A program made the position numbers and the translations under genes. A DNA stretch of 64,000 nt from Polynucleobacter victoriensis (GTDB taxonomy: Bacteria; Pseudomonadota; Gammaproteobacteria; Burkholderiales; Burkholderiaceae): the NCBI RefSeq assembly GCF_900187875.1, contig NZ_FYEX01000001.1, forward strand, positions 1,054,001-1,118,000, written 5' to 3'. Shown here piece after piece: positions 8,508 to 16,965 of the stretch; position 1 is the stretch's first letter, and every line of letters starts with the position of its first letter. The notes beneath the pieces were generated by a model. The model saw only the letters and a list, made by a program, of their open reading frames with translations, was not told the origin of the DNA and searched no databases.

Positions 8508-9210
8508 TGCTATTTAGTTCAGCCAATCTTTCTGGGGTGCCAACGTCTACCCATAAAACATTTAGCATTTCTCCTAAGACCAAATTTTCACTCATGGCTG
8601 ATCTTAGTATGGGCGCCAGTTTTGCCACAGACCCCATCTTAATACTTTTAAATAAATCTTGGTGGTACAGGCCTGCCCCTGAAAAAGTATGGTTAATTGA
8701 TGAGCTAGTTTTGTCTGTTACCAAATTACCATTGAGCTGAAAATCACCTTCAGGATGGTGGCTGGGATTCTGAGTTAAAAAAAGATAAGCCATTGGGGGT
8801 TGCTTGTGTTTTCTTAGCTGATTCGTGATTTCTAAAATTCTTTCAAAAGGAAACTGCGGGCAAAACACATCTCCATTTATTGCAAAAAAGTAATCATCAA
8901 TTTTCATAAGAGACATTGCTTGACGAAGTCCGCCTGCAGTTTCTAAAGCCTCATTCTCAGCAGATAACTGAATGTTTAATTTTTTAAATCTATCTTGACT
9001 AAAGTGTTGAATAATTTTTTCGCCTAACCAAGCGTGATTGATCACAACATTAGTTAAATGATTGGTAGCAAGCCCATCAATATGCCAGTCAATCAATGCT
9101 TTCCCCTTTACCTGCAGTAAAGGCTTCGGCGTATGGTCAGTCAGAGGGCGCATTCTTTCGCCACGACCAGCAGCTAATACCATGCAAGGAATTGTCTGGG
9201 TTTTATGCAT
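8494..9210 (-). CDS. murU: N-acetylmuramate alpha-1-phosphate uridylyltransferase
   Basis: The 238-residue sugar nucleotidyltransferase has the N-terminal signature LAAGRGERMRPLT, KPLLQVKGKALIDW and the metal-binding FAINGDVF. Adjacency to an AmgK-type kinase (1-bp TGATG overlap) points to MurU. AmgK-MurU convert recycled MurNAc to UDP-MurNAc, bypassing de novo synthesis and its fosfomycin-sensitive step. The assignment rests on the pair rather than on this protein alone. Confidence 0.88.
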   Translation of the reverse strand: MHKTQTIPCMVLAAGRGERMRPLTDHTPKPLLQVKGKALIDWHIDGLATNHLTNVVINHAWLGEKIIQHFSQDRFKKLNIQLSAENEALETAGGLRQAMSLMKIDDYFFAINGDVFCPQFPFERILEITNQLRKHKQPPMAYLFLTQNPSHHPEGDFQLNGNLVTDKTSSSINHTFSGAGLYHQDLFKSIKMGSVAKLAPILRSAMSENLVLGEMLNVLWVDVGTPERLAELNSNDNI

Positions 9211-10235
9211 CAGAAGGTCAGTCCGTCTGGTCTTTGAATGCCTTCAATGCTATCTAGTAGCTGCACCAAAGGTTTCAAGGCAATATATCTCTCCGCAACT
9301 TTTCTTGTGTATTTGAAAACCAAAGGAATGTCTTTTAGATAGCCATCCTTGCCATCACGGTGGTAAAGCCTTGCAAATATGCCTAATACTTTGAGATGTC
9401 TTTGTAGACCCATCCATTCGTAGTCACGGTAAAAGTCACCAAATTCGTTTTGGACTGGTAAGCCAGCTTTTCGAGCTTTATCCCAATACCGAATTAGCCA
9501 ATCCATTTGTTCTGGCTCTTCCCATTCAATATAAGCATCTCTGTAAAGAGAGGCTAAATCATATGTAATAGGACCATACACAGCATCCTGGAAATCCAAA
9601 ATACCTGGATTATTCTGATCTGTGACCATTAGGTTTCTACTGTGATAGTCCCTATGGACTATTACTTTTGCTTGAGAAAGATTATTTTGCAAAATGAGGT
9701 CAAACACCTTTGCCAAATCATCTTTTTGTTTGGCATCTAGTTCAATTTGTAGGTGTTTACCTAAGTACCACTCTGGGAATAGGTCTAGTTCACGGGTCAA
9801 TAGAGCTTTGTCATATTCAGGTAAAAGCCCGGGTTTGCTGGCAAGTTGCATTTGAATTAAAGCGTTATTAGCATCTTGGTACAGTTTTGGGGCAGTTTGC
9901 TGATTTAAGACTGATAGGTATGTCTGATTACCTAAATCCGTTAATAGTAAAAATCCTTGCTCAATATCTTTTTCAAGAACTACTGGGACATTTAGTTTGG
10001 CATCGGCTAGGAGCTTGGAAACGTTAATAAATGGCTTGGTATCCTCTGTGGCTGGTGGGGCATCCATGACAATAAAGCTGGTTTGGAGACCATTTTTATT
10101 CCCTAAAACCCTAAAGTAACGCCTAAAACTGGCGTCGCTCGAGGCTGGTTGGGTAGTTGTTAGGTCTAAAGACCACTTGGAGGCTAAAGTACCTAGCCAA
10201 GTATTTAATTGAGATAAGCGGTTATCTGGGTTCAT
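9210..10235 (-). CDS. amgK: N-acetylmuramate / N-acetylglucosamine kinase
   Basis: This is an aminoglycoside phosphotransferase-fold kinase with catalytic loop VIVHRDYHSRNLMV and metal motif GILDFQDAVYGPITYDLASL. AmgK phosphorylates MurNAc at the anomeric position for MurU. I chose the ATG at 10235 (341 residues). The longer frame begins with a GTG at 10256, inside the short divergent region shared with lptD. This operon links peptidoglycan recycling to the LPS-export operon through one compact promoter region. Confidence 0.88.
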   Translation of the reverse strand: MNPDNRLSQLNTWLGTLASKWSLDLTTTQPASSDASFRRYFRVLGNKNGLQTSFIVMDAPPATEDTKPFINVSKLLADAKLNVPVVLEKDIEQGFLLLTDLGNQTYLSVLNQQTAPKLYQDANNALIQMQLASKPGLLPEYDKALLTRELDLFPEWYLGKHLQIELDAKQKDDLAKVFDLILQNNLSQAKVIVHRDYHSRNLMVTDQNNPGILDFQDAVYGPITYDLASLYRDAYIEWEEPEQMDWLIRYWDKARKAGLPVQNEFGDFYRDYEWMGLQRHLKVLGIFARLYHRDGKDGYLKDIPLVFKYTRKVAERYIALKPLVQLLDSIEGIQRPDGLTF

Positions 10236-10265
10236 GGATTCGTATAATAAAAGCACTTAACAGTT
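10236..10265. promoter_or_regulatory. Compact divergent promoter region amgK / lptD
   Basis: Only 30 bp separate the two start codons. A perfect -10 hexamer TATAAT at 10243-10248 reads toward lptD, and the same AT stretch read backwards gives TATTAT toward amgK. No clear -35 is visible for either, and neither gene has a clear Shine-Dalgarno. The -35 elements would have to lie inside the opposing coding sequences. Confidence 0.45.
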
Positions 10266-12629
10266 ATGCCTAAAACTTTTATCGCCAAGCGCCTATCTCC
10301 TGGTTTAAAGCACCCTAAATTCAAGAAATTGTTTTTAGGGATTTTGGCATATGGTTTTGCTTTACCAGCTTTACATGCTCAAGAATCCCCTAAGCTAGAT
10401 GAGCCTCTAAATCTTAAGCTGGAGGACCAATTGTTGGTTCGTCCAGTGGTTCCAGATGATCTGGCTCCAACCTTTACCTCTTCTAAGAAATTAGATGGGG
10501 TAGTTGATCGTCAAATGCGCCTTGAGGGTGATGCGGTCATTAGAAGAAATCGCACCGTTGTTAAGGGTGATTTAATTACTTATGACCCAGATACAGATAT
10601 TGCTGACGTAGAAGGTAATGCATCCCTAATTAAGGATGCAACGTCTTTTAAGGGGCCTAAAGCAAAAATCCGCTTGGACGCGCAAGAAGGCTGGATGGAT
10701 GAGCCGACATATGAGTTGAAAGAGGTTGGGGCTAGCGGTAAAGCTTCTAGAGTTGACTTCAAAGAGAATAATGAATTTGAATTTGAGAAGCCTACATTTA
10801 CAACGTGTAGACCAGATAATGTTGACTGGTATTTATCTGCCAGCAAAATGGATGTTGAAAGAGACGTCGATGTAATTATTGGCACTAATGGGGTGTTGCA
10901 TTTCTTTGACATCCCTGTTTTTTATACGCCAGTATTTGCATTACCTTCTGGTTCATCACGCAGATCCGGATTCTTATCTGCAACTTATGGTCGAGTAAAG
11001 CGTGGTGGGGTTTCTGGATGGGATATTACGGTTCCATACTACGTAAATTTAGCACCCAATAGAGATATGACTTTATTCCCTAGGTATATCCAAAATCGTG
11101 GGGAGCAGTTGGGTGGTGAGTTCCGCTATCTAGAAAAAAATTACCAAGGTATTTTGACGGCTGAGGCAATTTCTGATGCTGCTTATGGAAAGGATCGTTG
11201 GGCGTTCGGACTTAAACATGCTCAAACAGTTCGACCAGGTCTGGTGGCTTATACAGATTACAGTCGTGTTTCAGATGATCGTTATGTTGATGATTTAGGT
11301 AAAAGTCTAAATGGTGTTGTCAACCGACAATATAACCAAGAGGTAGGTGCTCGTTATGCGATTAATGGTTGGAGTGTTTTAACAAGAGTTCAAAAGTTCC
11401 AAACACTACAACCTGATCCAACAAATCCTATTTTGTTGCCATATGAGCGAGAGCCTCAAGTTAACGCTAAGTTCATTAAAAATAATTGGAATGGCCTAAA
11501 TTTCTCATTTGAGTCAGACATAACTAGATTTACCTATAAAGGTTTGTTTGACCCAGCCAACTCCTTATATTCAGGAAGAACTTTCAAAGAAGGTAATCGT
11601 GCATACATGGTTAGTTCAGTCGCTAAACCATTTATGACCCCGGGCTATTATTTGACCCCGAAGGTAACTCTGAGGTCAACGCAGTACAGCGTAGATCCAT
11701 TCCCAGGACAAGCTGATATTAGCCGAAATGTTACTTTGCCAACATTTAGCTTAGATTCTGGAGTCATACTGGAGAGAGATGCGCTGGAGTTAAACGGTAT
11801 TGTTGGAAAAAATATGTTGATGACCTTGGAGCCAAGGGCTTTTTATGTCTACACACCATATACCTATCAAAACAATTTGCCATTATTTGATACAGCAGAT
11901 GCTGGCTTCGGTATATCTCAAATTTTTAGCGAAAACTCGTTTGCTGGTAACGATCGTATTGCTGATAACAATAAAGTAACTTTTGGTATTACCTCTAGAA
12001 TTCTTGATGCCGATACAGGAGTAGAGCGTCTTAGGGGTGTAGTTGCTCAGCGTATTGATATTAGTGGTCAAAAAGTTGGTTTGACTGCCGAGCAAAACTC
12101 AACAAAACGTTCAGATATTCTTGCTGGATTATCTACAAGATTAATGGGTAACTTTAACGTAGACGGATTGGTTCAATACAACGAACAGATTTCTAAGCTA
12201 GTGCAGCAAAGCGTGACAGCCAGCTATCGTCCAGAAGTAAGAAAATTGTTAAACGTTAGTTATAAGAAAACCATTAACCCATCCGACTTGGCAACAACAA
12301 CAAATCAATATGAGGTTTCTGGGCAGTGGCCAATTGCTCGTCAGTGGTATGGTATTGCGAGGTATAACTACGACTTCATCTCGAATGAGGTTCTAAATAG
12401 AGTGACTGGTGTTGAGTATGATGCAGATTGTTGGGTGGTGAGAGTAGTTCAGAGACGTTTTAAAAATACATCAACATTGGCCACGTCAGAAATTTATATG
12501 CAGTTAGACTTTAAGGGTTTTTCAAGTTTTGGCAGTAACCCAATTAATTTAATTCGATTTAACATACCTGGATATGAGCCAGTTAACTCAAATCCCGCAC
12601 CAATTTCACCATTTGAAAGTTACGAATGA
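10266..12629 (+). CDS. lptD: LPS-assembly outer-membrane protein LptD
   Basis: The 787-residue protein has a signal peptide ending at ALPALHAQ (about residue 39), an N-terminal OstA/LptA-like jellyroll (RLEGDAVIRRNRTVVKGDLI, VEGNASLIK) and a large C-terminal beta-barrel. With LptE it inserts LPS into the outer leaflet. There are only two cysteines, Cys181 and Cys722, instead of the four in E. coli. They match one of the long-range disulfides needed for function. The surA gene for the periplasmic chaperone of LptD follows with an ATGA overlap. Confidence 0.97.
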   Translation: MPKTFIAKRLSPGLKHPKFKKLFLGILAYGFALPALHAQESPKLDEPLNLKLEDQLLVRPVVPDDLAPTFTSSKKLDGVVDRQMRLEGDAVIRRNRTVVKGDLITYDPDTDIADVEGNASLIKDATSFKGPKAKIRLDAQEGWMDEPTYELKEVGASGKASRVDFKENNEFEFEKPTFTTCRPDNVDWYLSASKMDVERDVDVIIGTNGVLHFFDIPVFYTPVFALPSGSSRRSGFLSATYGRVKRGGVSGWDITVPYYVNLAPNRDMTLFPRYIQNRGEQLGGEFRYLEKNYQGILTAEAISDAAYGKDRWAFGLKHAQTVRPGLVAYTDYSRVSDDRYVDDLGKSLNGVVNRQYNQEVGARYAINGWSVLTRVQKFQTLQPDPTNPILLPYEREPQVNAKFIKNNWNGLNFSFESDITRFTYKGLFDPANSLYSGRTFKEGNRAYMVSSVAKPFMTPGYYLTPKVTLRSTQYSVDPFPGQADISRNVTLPTFSLDSGVILERDALELNGIVGKNMLMTLEPRAFYVYTPYTYQNNLPLFDTADAGFGISQIFSENSFAGNDRIADNNKVTFGITSRILDADTGVERLRGVVAQRIDISGQKVGLTAEQNSTKRSDILAGLSTRLMGNFNVDGLVQYNEQISKLVQQSVTASYRPEVRKLLNVSYKKTINPSDLATTTNQYEVSGQWPIARQWYGIARYNYDFISNEVLNRVTGVEYDADCWVVRVVQRRFKNTSTLATSEIYMQLDFKGFSSFGSNPINLIRFNIPGYEPVNSNPAPISPFESYE

Positions 12630-13948
12630 AGCTAGTTAAGATTGTTTTATGCGCATTAGGTTTGATGATTATTGGGCAAACAGGGTTTGCGCAAAATAAA
12701 AATCGTGCCATTGATCAGGTGATTGCTATCGTCGATACAAGCTTGGTGACTAAGCTTGAGTTGGAAAATCGGATTGCATTAATTGAGAGGCAATTTAAAG
12801 CAGCTAATAGACCTTTGCCTCCAAGTAATGAGTTAAGGGATCAAGTTTTAGAGCGTTTGATTTCTGAGCGTATTCAATTAAATCTTGCAAAAGAATCTGG
12901 CGTTAAAGTCAGTGATAAAGACTTGGATCGAATTATTGGCAATATTGCTGGGCAGAATAAATTAAGTCCAACAGAGTTCAAGGATAAGGTCGAAAAAGAG
13001 GGCACCACTTTTTCTAAATATAAAGAAGAGCTACGAAAAGAGGTCCAGTTAGCGAGGCTTCGTGAGCGTGAGGTCGATGCTAGGGTTCAGGTGAGCGAGT
13101 CAGAGATTGACAGTTACATTGCTGAAAAAGACAGAGGTAGATTGTTGCAAGCCGGTAATGATGAAATTTATTTGGCGCAAATGTTGGTGAGCCTACCGGC
13201 TAATGCTAGCGATTCTGAGTTAGCTTCTGCAAAGAAAAAAGCTGAAGATATTTTGAAGGATGCTGGAGCAGAAAAAGACTTCTTAGCTTATGGCAAACGT
13301 ATTGCAACACCCGGCTCTGGAGTAAGGGTTGAAGATTTAGGTTACAGAACCTTGGACAGATTGCCACAGTTATTCATTGATGCAACTCAAGGTCTTGGTT
13401 CGAATCAATTGGTGTCGCGAGTATTACAAAGTGGCGCAGGTTTCCATATTATTAAGGTGATTGATCGTAAAGGTTCTGTTGTTGCCAACACACAGAATAT
13501 TGTGGTTACACAAACTCAGGCAAGACATATCCTATTAAGGCATCGTAATGGCGTAACTGATTTGGAAGCTCAAAGACGTCTTAACAGCTTTAAAGACCAA
13601 ATTAAAGTTAAAGCTGCGGATTTTGCTCAGTTAGCAAAGAAACATTCTGAAGATGGCTCTGCGCCAAATGGAGGAAATCTTGGTTGGATGTCGCCAGGTG
13701 AGTTGGTTCCTGAGTTTGAGCAGTCAATGAATCAGTTGAATGTTGGTGAGGTGAGTGATCCAGTGAAAACAGAGTTTGGCTGGCACTTAATTCAGGTGAT
13801 TGAACGTCGTCAGGCTCAGTTGTCTGCTGATAAACAAAGAGATTATGCTCGTGCCACTCTGCGCGAGAAAAAGCTTGATCAGGCTTATCAAGATTGGCTC
13901 AGACAAATTAGAGATGCAGCGACTGTAGAAATTCGCTCAATTGATTAA
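12626..13948 (+). CDS. surA: Periplasmic chaperone / peptidyl-prolyl isomerase SurA
   Basis: The 440-residue protein has a signal peptide (MKLVKIVLCALGLMIIGQTGFAQ), an N-terminal SurA chaperone region (IDQVIAIVDTSLVTKLELENR) and two parvulin domains. The second carries the full signature ARHILLR, LAKKHSEDGSAPNGGNLGWM and FGWHLIQV. The first is more diverged, as in E. coli SurA. It escorts outer-membrane proteins, including LptD, through the periplasm. It is coupled to lptD by 4 bp and to pdxA by a 2-bp gap. Confidence 0.96.
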   Translation: MKLVKIVLCALGLMIIGQTGFAQNKNRAIDQVIAIVDTSLVTKLELENRIALIERQFKAANRPLPPSNELRDQVLERLISERIQLNLAKESGVKVSDKDLDRIIGNIAGQNKLSPTEFKDKVEKEGTTFSKYKEELRKEVQLARLREREVDARVQVSESEIDSYIAEKDRGRLLQAGNDEIYLAQMLVSLPANASDSELASAKKKAEDILKDAGAEKDFLAYGKRIATPGSGVRVEDLGYRTLDRLPQLFIDATQGLGSNQLVSRVLQSGAGFHIIKVIDRKGSVVANTQNIVVTQTQARHILLRHRNGVTDLEAQRRLNSFKDQIKVKAADFAQLAKKHSEDGSAPNGGNLGWMSPGELVPEFEQSMNQLNVGEVSDPVKTEFGWHLIQVIERRQAQLSADKQRDYARATLREKKLDQAYQDWLRQIRDAATVEIRSID

Positions 13949-13950
13949 AG

Positions 13951-14922
13951 ATGATTCGATTAGCCCTTACAACAGGTGAGCCTGCAGGTATTGGGCCTGA
14001 GATCAGCCTGAGGGCAGCGGAGATATTTCTTCAAGAAAATCCAGATGTAGAAATCAATCTAATTGGTGATAAATCTCTATTTGCAAAAAATTTGCATGAT
14101 CGATTGACGGTACAACATACGCCTCTTCGGGCAAATGTAGTCCCTGGTCAACTAGATAGGGCTAATGCCAGTTACGTATTAAATACTTTGGATCAGGCGA
14201 TCGAAGGTTGTCTTAATGGGCATTACCAAGCAATGGTAACGGCGCCTGTCCAAAAAAGTGTTATTTCAGAATCGGGTATTAAATTTAGTGGGCACACAGA
14301 ATATCTCGCTGAAAAGTGCGGAGTGTCTCTTGTTGTCATGATGTTGTGTGGCAAACCAGTATTTAAATCTGATTTATTGCCAGAGATGTTGCGTGTTGCT
14401 TTGGCGACAACTCATATTCCATTGCACGATGTTTCTAGTCATTTATCGATTGATTTACTGCAAAAGACCATTGAGATTATTGGTAAAGATTTAAAAGATA
14501 GATTTGGCATTAATCAACCAACTATTTACGTCTCTGGATTAAACCCGCATGCTGGAGAATCTGGGCATATGGGGCGTGAGGAGATTGACGTCATTGTTCC
14601 AGCCATAGAGTTGATGCGGCAAAAAGGTTACGTTTTGGTGGGTCCTTTGGCAGGAGACACCATGTTTAGTCCCAATCATTTGCAAAAAGCAGATGTTATT
14701 TTGGCGATGTATCACGATCAAGGTTTAGCCCCCTTTAAATTCGCAACTTTTGGAGAGGGTGTTAATGTCACTTTGGGTTTGCCAATCATCAGAACCTCTG
14801 TTGATCATGGAACTGCACTCAATTTGGCGGGAAAAAATATTGCTGATGTGACAAGCATGTTGGCTGCTTTACAGATGGCAACTTTAATGGCAAGGAATCA
14901 GAGTGGCACATCAGGCTCGTAA
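13951..14922 (+). CDS. pdxA: 4-hydroxythreonine-4-phosphate dehydrogenase PdxA
   Basis: The 323-residue protein shows LTTGEPAGIGPEI, APVQKSVI, the metal-binding His in SGHTEYLAE, GLNPHAGESGHMG and MYHDQGLAPFK. It oxidises 4-phosphohydroxy-L-threonine in vitamin B6 synthesis. The surA-pdxA-rsmA order is the same as in enterics. It overlaps rsmA by 20 bp. Confidence 0.97.
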   Translation: MIRLALTTGEPAGIGPEISLRAAEIFLQENPDVEINLIGDKSLFAKNLHDRLTVQHTPLRANVVPGQLDRANASYVLNTLDQAIEGCLNGHYQAMVTAPVQKSVISESGIKFSGHTEYLAEKCGVSLVVMMLCGKPVFKSDLLPEMLRVALATTHIPLHDVSSHLSIDLLQKTIEIIGKDLKDRFGINQPTIYVSGLNPHAGESGHMGREEIDVIVPAIELMRQKGYVLVGPLAGDTMFSPNHLQKADVILAMYHDQGLAPFKFATFGEGVNVTLGLPIIRTSVDHGTALNLAGKNIADVTSMLAALQMATLMARNQSGTSGS

Positions 14923-15700
14923 GCGCTTTGGACAACACTTTTTGGTTGATACTGGAATTATTTATTCCATTATTCGTGCTATTCAACCTCATCCAATTGA
15001 TCAAGTAATTGAAATTGGACCTGGTTTGGGTGCTATGACTAAACCCTTACTGGGTTCATTGGATGAGTTGTCGGTAGTTGAGTTAGATCGAGATTTGGTG
15101 AAGCGTTGGCAATCTCAAAACATTGCAACATTACAAATTTTTGAGGCTGATGCACTTAAGTTTGATTTTTTGGAATGGGCGAAATTAGCTAAACAAAAAA
15201 TTGCTAATTTGGTTGAGCCTCGCGTCAAAATCGTTGGCAACTTACCTTACAACATTTCCTCACCGCTGTTATTTCATTTGATGAGTGCGGCAGATTATGT
15301 CGATGAGCAAGTTTTTATGCTTCAGGCTGAGGTAATTGAGCGTATGGTGGCCCATCATGGGGATTCTGAGTACGGTCGCTTATCAGTGATGTTGCAGTCT
15401 CGTTATCACATGGAGAATGTGCTACACGTGCCGCCAGAGGCGTTTGATCCACCGCCAAAAGTAGATTCTGCCGTAGTTAAGATGATTCCTAGAGTTGATT
15501 TAAAGTTGACTTCAGAAGAGTATGCCGCGCTAGAGACGATTGTTTCAATGGCATTTGCTCAGCGAAGGAAGGTACTACGTAACAATTTATCTAGCGTTCG
15601 AGATCAATTGGATTTGCCCGATGAGACTTTGGCGCTACGGGCTCAAGATATTGCTGTAGATGATTACATTACTTGGGCGCGTAAGCTGGCGCATCAATAA
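14903..15700 (+). CDS. rsmA: 16S rRNA dimethyladenosine methyltransferase RsmA (KsgA)
   Basis: The 265-residue protein begins ARKRFGQHFL, the hallmark of KsgA. SAM-binding motif I is IEIGPGLGAMT and the catalytic NLPY motif is in VGNLPYNISSPLLFHL. It dimethylates two adjacent adenines near the 3' end of 16S rRNA late in 30S assembly. The ATG at 14903 lies inside pdxA, and the 3' end overlaps the convergent plsC by 32 bp. Confidence 0.97.
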   Translation: MAHQARKRFGQHFLVDTGIIYSIIRAIQPHPIDQVIEIGPGLGAMTKPLLGSLDELSVVELDRDLVKRWQSQNIATLQIFEADALKFDFLEWAKLAKQKIANLVEPRVKIVGNLPYNISSPLLFHLMSAADYVDEQVFMLQAEVIERMVAHHGDSEYGRLSVMLQSRYHMENVLHVPPEAFDPPPKVDSAVVKMIPRVDLKLTSEEYAALETIVSMAFAQRRKVLRNNLSSVRDQLDLPDETLALRAQDIAVDDYITWARKLAHQ

Positions 15701-16409
15701 CGCGCATTTCAGCCTCAATCCACTTTTCAGTTTCTTGGTGTAGTTGTTCGGCTGATTTATTTTCAGATGAAATAGCTGGTCCAATTGAAATTGTTACTTT
15801 TCCTGGATATTTGAGAAAGCTATTTCTTGGCCATACATGGCCTGCATTGTGAGCAATAGGGATTACCCAAGCTTTTGTTGCGCTTGCAAGACGAGCTCCA
15901 CCTTTTCTGTAAAGTGTATGTGCACCTACTTTGGTGCGCGTACCCTCTGGGAAAATGATGATCCAAAGACCTTGACCTAAGTATTTTTTACCTTGACCAG
16001 CAATTGATTGTGACGCTGCAGCTTTATTCGAGCGATTGATGTGAATCATTCTTAGTAGCGCTAATGCCCAGCCAAAGAAAGGAATCCAAAGTAATTCGCG
16101 TTTGAAAACAAAGCACAACTGTTTTGGTATGAGGGCAATAAATGCAATAGTTTCCCAAGCAGACTGATGTTTGGATAATAAGATGACCGGCTTATCAAGC
16201 ATCGCTTTGAGGTTGTCCATGCCCAAGATTTCATATTCAATTCCGCAAATCTTTTTAGCAAGGTAGGTCATCGTGATATTCCAACCTTTAGTTAACTCAT
16301 AGCGCTTTTCTGCAGAAATGAGCGGGAAAATTACGATACACATCACAGCATATGCTGGCGTAAAAACCAACATGGATAAAAAGAAAAGACTCGATTTGAT
16401 AACAATCAT
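15669..16409 (-). CDS. plsC: 1-acyl-sn-glycerol-3-phosphate acyltransferase
   Basis: The 246-residue membrane-associated acyltransferase has an N-terminal transmembrane segment (about 2-24), motif I KHQSAWE and motif III FPEGTRTK. The usual catalytic HX4D reads HX4E here, a variant I associate with the beta-proteobacterial branch rather than a defect. It forms phosphatidic acid from lysophosphatidic acid. Its start overlaps the gmhB stop in an ATGA. Confidence 0.9.
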   Translation of the reverse strand: MIVIKSSLFFLSMLVFTPAYAVMCIVIFPLISAEKRYELTKGWNITMTYLAKKICGIEYEILGMDNLKAMLDKPVILLSKHQSAWETIAFIALIPKQLCFVFKRELLWIPFFGWALALLRMIHINRSNKAAASQSIAGQGKKYLGQGLWIIIFPEGTRTKVGAHTLYRKGGARLASATKAWVIPIAHNAGHVWPRNSFLKYPGKVTISIGPAISSENKSAEQLHQETEKWIEAEMRVIDAPAYAPK

Positions 16410-16963
16410 GTGCGTTGTATGAAGTGGTTGGCAAAAGCCATTAAATCTTGGTGTATCGCTGTGTAAGGAGGTAGTTCTCCAGAGGCTCTGGCTTTTTCAC
16501 CTTTGCCTGTTAGCACTAAATGTGGTTCTGCACCTACAGCAACACCAGCAACTAGATCTCTAACGCTGTCACCAACGATAGGCACTCCTTTGATAGAGAT
16601 GCCATAGCGCAGCGCAATCTGCTCAATCATGCCTGGTAGTGGTTTTCTGCAATGACAGGAGTCTGCATCAGTGTGCGGACAAAAGAAAATGGCATCAACA
16701 TGACCGCCTACTTTGTTAAGTAGGCGATGAAACTTTTCGTGGATGGCATTTAAGATGTCCATATCATATAAGCCACGACCTATGCCTGATTGATTGGTGG
16801 CAACCGCAATTTGATACCCTGCTTGATTGAGTTTCGCGATTGCTTCTAAGCTGCCAGGAATAGGTTTCCACTCGTCTGGCGATTTGATGTAGTGATCGCT
16901 ATCTTCATTGATAACGCCATCTCTATCAAGTATGACCAGTTTAGAAGCAAGTTTTGATGCCAT
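16406..16963 (-). CDS. gmhB: D-glycero-D-manno-heptose-1,7-bisphosphate 7-phosphatase
   Basis: This 185-residue HAD phosphatase has LDRDGVINEDSDHYI (nucleophile and acid/base Asp), ATNQSGIGRG, and the zinc-binding loop CPHTDADSCHCRKP typical of GmhB. It makes heptose-1-phosphate for the ADP-heptose used by WaaF-type transferases, and a waaF gene lies at 37388-38395. It starts 2 bp after the glyS stop. Confidence 0.95.
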   Translation of the reverse strand: MASKLASKLVILDRDGVINEDSDHYIKSPDEWKPIPGSLEAIAKLNQAGYQIAVATNQSGIGRGLYDMDILNAIHEKFHRLLNKVGGHVDAIFFCPHTDADSCHCRKPLPGMIEQIALRYGISIKGVPIVGDSVRDLVAGVAVGAEPHLVLTGKGEKARASGELPPYTAIHQDLMAFANHFIQRT

Positions 16964-16965
16964 AA

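Noticed and set aside
15669..16409. plsC HX4E in place of HX4D as a sign of inactivation
   Set aside because: The other motifs are intact, and I associate this variant with betaproteobacterial members, so loss of function is not supported.
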